Source: Phytophthora colocasiae (Eukaryota > Oomycota > Peronosporomycetes > Peronosporales > Peronosporaceae). Taken from it: 64,000 nucleotides of DNA. Below are positions 57,807 to 64,000 of the stretch, piece by piece. Position 1 is the first letter of the stretch. Every line of letters begins with the position of its first letter. The notes beneath the pieces are model-generated. The model searched no databases, was not told the origin of the DNA, and was given only the letters and a program-made list of their open reading frames with translations. The stretch lies in contig JAGKQI010000037.1 in assembly GCA_018806915.1 (NCBI GenBank), positions 308,329 through 372,328 of the forward strand, in the 5' to 3' direction. The position numbers and the translations under genes are program-made.

Positions 57807-58511
57807 TTTTATCTATCGACGCACACTCACACACTCACACTCAGCACAGCCTTTGCTTTTCTTGCTTTTGTTGCTTTTGTTGCTTGTGTTGCTTTTGTTG
57901 CCTTTGCTACACGCCGCCACACTACGTCTTTTGGCTCCTCCTTGCCTTCGTCACTGTTGACTATCGCGCTACTGTCCGTGGCAGCATCTGGCGTCGGTAG
58001 GTCGATAGTGGACGCATGGTTGTGCCAGCATTGCGGACCGGCGAAGTACCCTTCGCGCACGTGATTAAAAGATCATACATGTAAAGCGGAACGTACGAGC
58101 ACATCGTCCCGATTTCGGCTTCGGCGCCTAGCTGGGGTAGTTAGTCGTGTGCTCGGCTGTATCACCTTCGATGCCCTCGTGGGGGTCAATCCAGATGGTC
58201 GTGCCCATTCTCCGGTTGTGTCGAACCTCGTGCTCGGCGACAGTTAGCATCCCAACAGGCCAACAGACTAGCAGGCCAACAGACTAGCAGGCCAACAGGC
58301 CAACAGGCCAGCAGGCTGGGTCTGCCAAGATGAGTAGTGGGGTCTGTTTGAGAGTGTGAGAGCGGCCGAGTGCAGAGCGATGCGTGTATGTGGCAGCGAG
58401 GAGGCGTAAGGAGGTTGTGTTGCTGGCGCGTTTGGCGTAGGAAGCTATGTTGTGTGTGTGGGTGCGTGGTTTGTGTTTGTGATGGTGATTGTGCGTGTAT
58501 TTGACTTAGGA

Positions 58512-58615
58512 CCGAGTGTAGCTCAGTTGGTAGAGCGATTGACTGTAGTGTTCTATACTGTGTTTCAGTATACTCGGAAATCAATTGGTCGCTGGTTCGA
58601 TTCCGGCCACTCGGA
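58512..58615 (+). tRNA. tRNA-Tyr(GUA), right array copy 3
   Basis: Intact, 809 bp spacing. The upstream 8-bp minisatellite carries an extra 16-bp block. Downstream spacer lacks about 50 bp between CACGTGA and CCCGATTTCGG, so the following unit is short. Confidence 0.95.
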
Positions 58616-59262
58616 TTTTATCTATCGACAAACACTCACACTCAGCACAGCCTTTGCTTTTCTTGCTTTTCTTGCTTTTGTTGCTTTTGTTGCTTGTGTT
58701 GCTTTTGTTGCCTTTGCTACACGCCGCCACACTACGTCTTTTGGCTCCTCCTTGCCTTCGTCACTGTTGACTATCGCGCTACTGTCCGTGGCAGCATCTG
58801 GCGTCGGTAGGTCGATAGTGGACGCATGGTTGTGCCAGCATTGCGGACCGGCGAAGTACCCTTCGCGCACGTGACCCGATTTCGGCTTCGGCGCCTAGCT
58901 GGGGTAGTTAGTCGTGTGCTCGGCTGTATCACCTTCGATGCCCTCGTGGGGGTCAATCCAGATGGTCGTGCCCATTCTCCGGTTGTGTCGAACCTCGTGC
59001 TCGGCGACAGTTAGCATCCCAACAGGCCAACAGACTAGCAGGCCAACAGGCCAACAGGCCAGCAGGCTGGGTCTGCCAAGATGAGTAGTGGGGTCTGTTT
59101 GAGAGCGTGAGAGCGGCCGAGTGCAGAGCGATGCGTGTATGTGGCAGCGAGGAGGCGTAAGGAGGTTGTGTTGCTGGCGCGTTTGGCGTAGGAAGCTATG
59201 TTGTGTGTGTGGGTGCGTGGTTTGTGTTTGTGATGGTGATTGTGCGTGTGTTTGACTTAGGA

Positions 59263-59366
59263 CCGAGTGTAGCTCAGTTGGTAGAGCGATTGACTGTAGT
59301 GTTCTATACTGTGTTTCAGTATACTCGGAAATCAATTGGTCGCTGGTTCGATTCCGGCCACTCGGA
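59263..59366 (+). tRNA. tRNA-Tyr(GUA), right array copy 4
   Basis: Intact, 751 bp spacing owing to the spacer deletion before it. The terminator reads GTTTT, one base further from the gene than usual. Confidence 0.95.
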
Positions 59367-60060
59367 GTTTTATCTATCGACGCACACTCACACACTCACA
59401 CTCAGCACAGCCTTTGCTTTCTTGCTTTTGTTGCTGCTTTGTTGCTTTTGTTGCTTGTGTTGCTTTTGTTGCCTTTGCTACACGCCGCCACTACGTCTTT
59501 TGGCTCCTCCTTGCCTTCGTCACTGTTGACTATCGCGCTACTGTCCGTGGCAGCATCTGGCGTCGGTAGGTCGATAGTGGACGCATGGTTGTGCCAGCAT
59601 TGCGGACCGGCAGTACCCTTCGCGCACGTGATTAAAGATCATACATGTAAAGCGGAACGTACGAGCACATCGTCCCGATTTCGGCTTCGGCGCCTAGCTG
59701 GGGTAGTTAGTCGTGTGCTCGGCTGTATCACCTTCGATGCCCTCGTGGGGTCAATCCAGATGGTCGTGCCCATTCTCCGGTTGTGTCGAACCTCGTGCTC
59801 GGCGACAGTTAGCATCCCAACAGGCCAACAGACTAGCAGGCCAACAGGCCAACAGGCCAGCAGGCTGGGTCTGCCAAGATGAGTAGTGGGGTCTGTTTGA
59901 GAGTGTGAGAGCGGCCGAGTGCAGAGCGATGCGTGTATGTGGCAGCGAGGAGGCGTAAGGAGGTTGTGTTGTTGGCGCGTTTGGCGTAGGAAGCTATGTT
60001 GTGTGTGTGGGTGCGTGGTTTGTGTTTGTGATGGTGATTGTGCGTGTGTTTGACTTAGGA

Positions 60061-60164
60061 CCGAGTGTAGCTCAGTTGGTAGAGCGATTGACTGTAGTGT
60101 TCTATACTGTGTTTCAGTATACTCGGAAATCAATTGGTCGCTGGTTCGATTCCGGCCACTCGGA
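60061..60164 (+). tRNA. tRNA-Tyr(GUA), right array copy 5
   Basis: Intact, 798 bp spacing. Last perfect copy in the window; its 9-bp run has lost three bases (TTTTGCTTGTG). Confidence 0.95.
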
Positions 60165-60857
60165 TTTTATCTATCGACGCACACTCACACACTCACACTC
60201 AGCACAGCCTTTGCTTTTCTTGCTTTTGTTGCTTTTGTTGCTTTTGCTTGTGTTGCTTTTGTTGCCTTTGCTACACGCCGCCACACTACGTCTTTGGCTC
60301 CTCCTTGCCTTCGTCACTGTTGACTATCGCGCTACTGTCCGTGGCAGCATCTGGCGTCGGTAGGTCGATAGTGGACGCATGGTTGTGCCAGCATTGCGGA
60401 CCGGCGAAGTACCCTTCGCGCACGTGATTAAAGATCATACATGTAAAGCGGAACGTACGAGCACATCGTCCCCGATTTCGGCTTCGGCGCCTAGCTGGGG
60501 TAGTTAGTCGTGTGCTCGGCTGTATCACCTTCGATGCCCTCGTGAGGTCAATCCAGATGGTCGTGCCCATTCTCCGGTTGTGTCGAACCTCGTGCTCGGC
60601 GACAGTTAGCATCCCAACAGGCCAACAGACTAGCAGGCCAACAGGCCAACAGGCCAGCAGGCTGGGTCTGCCAAGATGAGTAGTGGGGTCTGTTTGAGAG
60701 TGTGAGAGCGGCCGAGTGCAGAGCGATGCGTGTATGTGGCAGCGAGGAGGCGTAAGGAGGTTGTGTTGCTGGCGCGTTTGGCGTAGGAAGCTATGTTGTG
60801 TGTGTGGGTGCGTGGTTTGTGTTTGTGATGGTGATTGTGCGTGTGTTTGACTTAGGA

Positions 60858-60962
60858 CCGAGTGGTAGCTCAGTTGGTAGAGCGATTGACTGTAGTGTTC
60901 TATACTGTGTTTCAGTATACTCGGAAATCAATTGGTCGCTGGTTCGATTCCGGCCACTCGGA
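60858..60962 (+). pseudogene. tRNA-Tyr copy with 1-base insertion in acceptor/D junction
   Basis: Reads CCGAGTGGTAGCTC, one extra G at positions 7-8, giving 105 bp. Otherwise intact, so it could be functional or simply carry a sequencing error. Confidence 0.55.
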
Positions 60963-61671
60963 TTTTATCTATCGACGCTTACACTCACACACTCACCTCA
61001 GCACAGCCTTTCAACGCTTTTCTTGCTTTTGTTGCTTTTTTGTTGCTTGTGTTGCTTTGTTGCCTTTGCTACACGCCGCCACGCGTCTTTTAGCTCCTCC
61101 TTGTCTTCACGTCACTGTTGACTATCGCGCTACTGTCCGTGGCAGCATCTGGCGTCGGTAGGTCGATAGTGGGACAGACGCATGGTGTCACCAGCATTGC
61201 GGACCAAGCGAAAGTACCCTTCGCGCACGTGATTAAAGATCATACATGTAAAGCGGAACGTACGAAGCACATCGTCCCGATTTCGGCTTCGGCCTAGCTG
61301 GCAGGGTAGTTAGTCGGTGGTGCTCGGCTGCTATCACCTTCCGATGCCCTCGTGAAGGTTAATCCAGAATGGTCGTGCCCATTCTCCCGGTTGTGTCGAA
61401 CCTCGTGCTCGGCGACAGTTAGCATCCCAACAGGCCAACAGACTAGCAGGCCAACAGGCCAACAGGCCAGCAGGCTGGGTCTGCCAAGATGAGTAGTGGG
61501 GTCTGTTTGAGAGTGTGAGAGCGGCCGAGTGCAGAAGCGATGCGTGTATGTGGCAGCGAGGCGTAAGGAGGTTGTGTTGCTGGCGCGTTGTACAGCGTAA
61601 AAAGCTATGTTGTGTGTGTGGGTGCGTGGTTTGTGTTTGTGATGGTGATTGTGCGTGTGTTTGACTTAGGA

Positions 61672-61781
61672 CCGAGTGTAGCTCAGTTGGTAGAGCGATT
61701 GACTGCCAGTGTTCTATGCCAGCTGTGTTTCAGTATACTCGGAAATCAATTGGTCGCTGGTTCGATTCCGGCCACTCCGGA
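61672..61781 (+). pseudogene. tRNA-Tyr copy with broken anticodon
   Basis: The anticodon loop reads CTGCCAG instead of CTGTAG, the intron has extra bases (ATGCCAGCTG) and the acceptor 3' side has an extra C. It cannot give a Tyr tRNA as written. Confidence 0.65.
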
Positions 61782-62490
61782 TTTTGTCTATCTGACGCAC
61801 ACTCACACACACTCACACTCAGCACAGCCTTTGCTTTTCTTGCTTTGTGCTTTTATTGTTGCTTTTGTTGCTTGTGTTGCTTTTGTTGCCTTTGCTTTAC
61901 GCCGCATACACTACGTCTTTTGGCTCCTCCTTGCCTTCGTCACTGTTGACTGTCGCGCTACTGTCCCGTGGCGGCATCTGGCGTCGGTAGGTCGATGGTG
62001 GACGCATGGTAATGCCAGCGGCATTGCCGGACCGGCAAGTACCCTTCGCGCACGTGATTAAAGATCATACATGTAAAGCGGAACGTACGAGCACATCGTC
62101 CCGATTTCGGCTTCGGCGCCCTGGCTGGGGTGGATTGGTTAGTCGTGTGCTCGGCTGTATCTGCCTTCGATGCCCTCGTGAAGTCAATCCGATGGTCGTG
62201 CCCATTCTCCCATGTCGAACCTCGTGCTCCGGCGACAGTTAGCATCCCAACAGGCCAACAGACCCAGCAGGCCAACAGGCCAACGGGCCAGCAGGCTGGG
62301 TCTGCCAAGATGAGTAGTGGGGTCTGTTTGAGAGTGTGAGCGGCCGAGTGCAGAGCGATGCGTGTCTTGGCAGCGAGGAGGCGTAAGGGAGGTTGTGTTG
62401 CTGGCGCGTTTGGCGTAGGAAGGCTATGTTGTGTGTGTGGGTGCGTGGTTTGTGTTTGTGATGGTGATTGTGCGTGTGTTTGACTTAGGA

Positions 62491-62596
62491 CCGAGTGTAG
62501 CTCAGTTGAGTGAGAAACGATTGACTGTAGTGTTCTATACTGTGTTTCAGTATACTCGGAAATCAATTGGTCGCTGGTTCGATTCAGCCACTCGGA
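62491..62596 (+). pseudogene. tRNA-Tyr copy with broken D arm
   Basis: The D arm reads CAGTTGAGTGAGAAACGATTG, so the GAGC side of the stem is lost, and the T stem lacks two bases (GATTCAGCC). Anticodon and intron are normal. Confidence 0.65.
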
Positions 62597-63308
62597 TTTT
62601 ATCTATCGACGCACACTCACACACTCACACTCAGCACAGCCTTTGCTTTTTCTTGCTTTTGTTGCTTTTTGTTGCTTGTGTTGCTTTTTTGTTGCCTTTG
62701 CTACACGCCGCCACACACTACGTCTTTTGGCTCCTCCTTGCCTTCGTCACTGTTGACTATCGCGCTACTGTCCGTGGCAGCATCTCTGGCGTCGGTAAGG
62801 TCGATAGTGGACGCATGGTTGACTGCCAGCATTGCGGACCGGCGAAGTACCCTTCGCGCACGTGATTAAAGATCATACATGTAAAGCGGAACGTACGAGC
62901 ACATCGTCCCGATTTCGGCTTCGGCGCCTAGCTGCGGGGTAGTTAGTCGTGTGCTCGGCTGTATCACCTTTCGATGCCCTCGTGAGAGGTTAATCCAGAT
63001 GGTCGTGCCCATTCTCCGGTTGTGTCGAACCTCGTGCTCGGCGACAGTTAGCATCCCAACAGGCCAACAGACTATGACCGGTAACTGGCCAGCAGAGCCG
63101 GCGTGGCTGGAATGCTGCCAAGATGAAGTAATTGGGGTCTGTTTGAGAGTGTGAGAGCGGCCGAGTGCAGAGCGATGCGTGTATGTGGCAGCGAGGAGGC
63201 GTAAGGAGGTTGTGTTGCTGGCGCGTTTGGCGTAGGAAGCGCTATGTTGTGTGTGTGGGTGCGTGGTTTGTGTTTGTGATGGTGATTGTGCGTGTGTTTG
63301 ACTTAGGA

Positions 63309-63413
63309 CCGAGATGTAGCTCAGTTGGTGAAACGATTGACTGTAGTGTTCTATACTGTGTTTCAGTATACTCGGAAATCAATTGGTCGCTGGTTCGATT
63401 CCGGCCACTCGGA
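63309..63413 (+). pseudogene. tRNA-Tyr copy with acceptor insertion and D-stem change
   Basis: The acceptor has an extra A (CCGAGATG) and the D stem 3' side reads GAAAC. The remainder, including anticodon, intron, T arm and TTTT, is normal. Confidence 0.65.
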
Positions 63414-64000
63414 TTTTATCTATCGACGCACACTCACACACTCAGCACAGCCTTTGCTTTTCTTGCTTTTGTTGCTTTTGTTGCGTTTGTTGCTTTTGTT
63501 GCCTTTGCTACACGCCGCCACACTACGTCTTTTGAATCCTCCTTGCCTTCGCCACGGTTGACCATCGCGCTACTGTCCGTGGCAGCATCTGGCGTCGGTA
63601 GGTCGATAGTGAACGCATGAGTGTGCCAGCATTGCGGACCGGCGAAGTACCCTTCGCGCACGTGATTAAAGATCGCCCATGTAAAGCGGAACGTACAGGC
63701 ACATCTCCCCGATTTCGGCTTCGGCGCCTAGCTGGGGTAGTTAGTTGTGTGCTCGGCTGTATCACCTGTCGGTGCCCCTCGTGAAGGGGTCAATCCAGAT
63801 GGTCATTACTTATTCTCCGGTTGTGTCGAACCTCCGAGGCTCGGCGACAGTTAGCATCCCAACAGGCCAACAGACTAGCAGGCCAACAGGCCAACAGGCC
63901 GTGAGCTGGGTCTGCCAAAGATGAGTAGTGGGGTCTGTTTGAGAGTGTGAGGCGGCCGAGGTGCAGAGCGATGCGTGTATGCCCTTGCCTTCGTCACTGT

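Larger units (their letters stand above)
56217..64000 (+). repeat. Right tandem array, + orientation, clean then drifting
   Basis: Same unit as the left array, read on the + strand. Sequence from about 56.22 to 60.85 kb is close to the consensus. From about 60.86 kb single-base and short insertions appear again (for example GTGGGACAGACGCATGG, GACCAAGCGAAAGTACCC). The array runs off the window end with a jump at about 63,981, where a piece of a different part of the unit (CCTTGCCTTCGTCACTGT) follows GCGTGTATG directly. Confidence 0.9.

Overview
The window looks like nuclear DNA of an oomycete, probably Phytophthora or a close relative. The basis is the short 65-nt introns, convergent genes about 160 bp apart, the kinds of transposons present, and an intron-bearing eukaryotic tRNA-Tyr. 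No species can be named from sequence alone.

Left part (1-5.3 kb): two host genes converge. A three-exon + strand gene encodes a secreted, cysteine-rich, Ser/Thr-rich single-pass membrane protein. A single-exon - strand gene encodes an unusual fusion of a complete HMG-CoA synthase with a complete beta-ketoacyl-synthase domain; all expected catalytic residues of both halves are present.

Transposon part (5.3-16.4 kb): two nests of elements can be read. In the first, a deleted PiggyBac-like element (5358-8024) is interrupted by a pogo/DDE_1 element (5492-7277) with matching TIRs and a TA target duplication. In the second, a decayed Ty3/gypsy retrotransposon on the - strand (about 9.1-14.9 kb) is split by an internally deleted hAT element (9801-10985, target duplication GTCCTTGAC) and by a dead mariner-like element (about 12.4-14.0 kb) whose second catalytic Asp has become Asn. 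All transposase and polyprotein reading frames are broken.

Array part (16.4-64 kb): about three quarters of the window is a tandem array of a roughly 793-bp unit. Each unit carries one 104-bp tRNA-Tyr(GUA) gene with a 31-nt intron and a TTTT Pol III terminator. Thirty units lie on the - strand (16.4-40.6 kb). At about 40,595 the orientation flips, and everything to the right is the same unit on the + strand. The right side begins with about 15.6 kb of very corrupted copies (shortened to about 650-700 bp), then has five clean copies (56.9-60.2 kb), then drifts again with small insertions to the window end. The flip plus the graded, indel-rich corruption may be an assembly or long-read fold-back artefact rather than biology; this needs read-level testing. 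The many ORFs of 60-165 codons in the array are shadows of the tRNA, of the 9-bp and 8-bp minisatellites and of spacer, and are not annotated as genes.

The most distinctive things here are the large one-gene tRNA-Tyr(GUA) tandem array, organised like a 5S rDNA array, and the HMGS-ketosynthase fusion.
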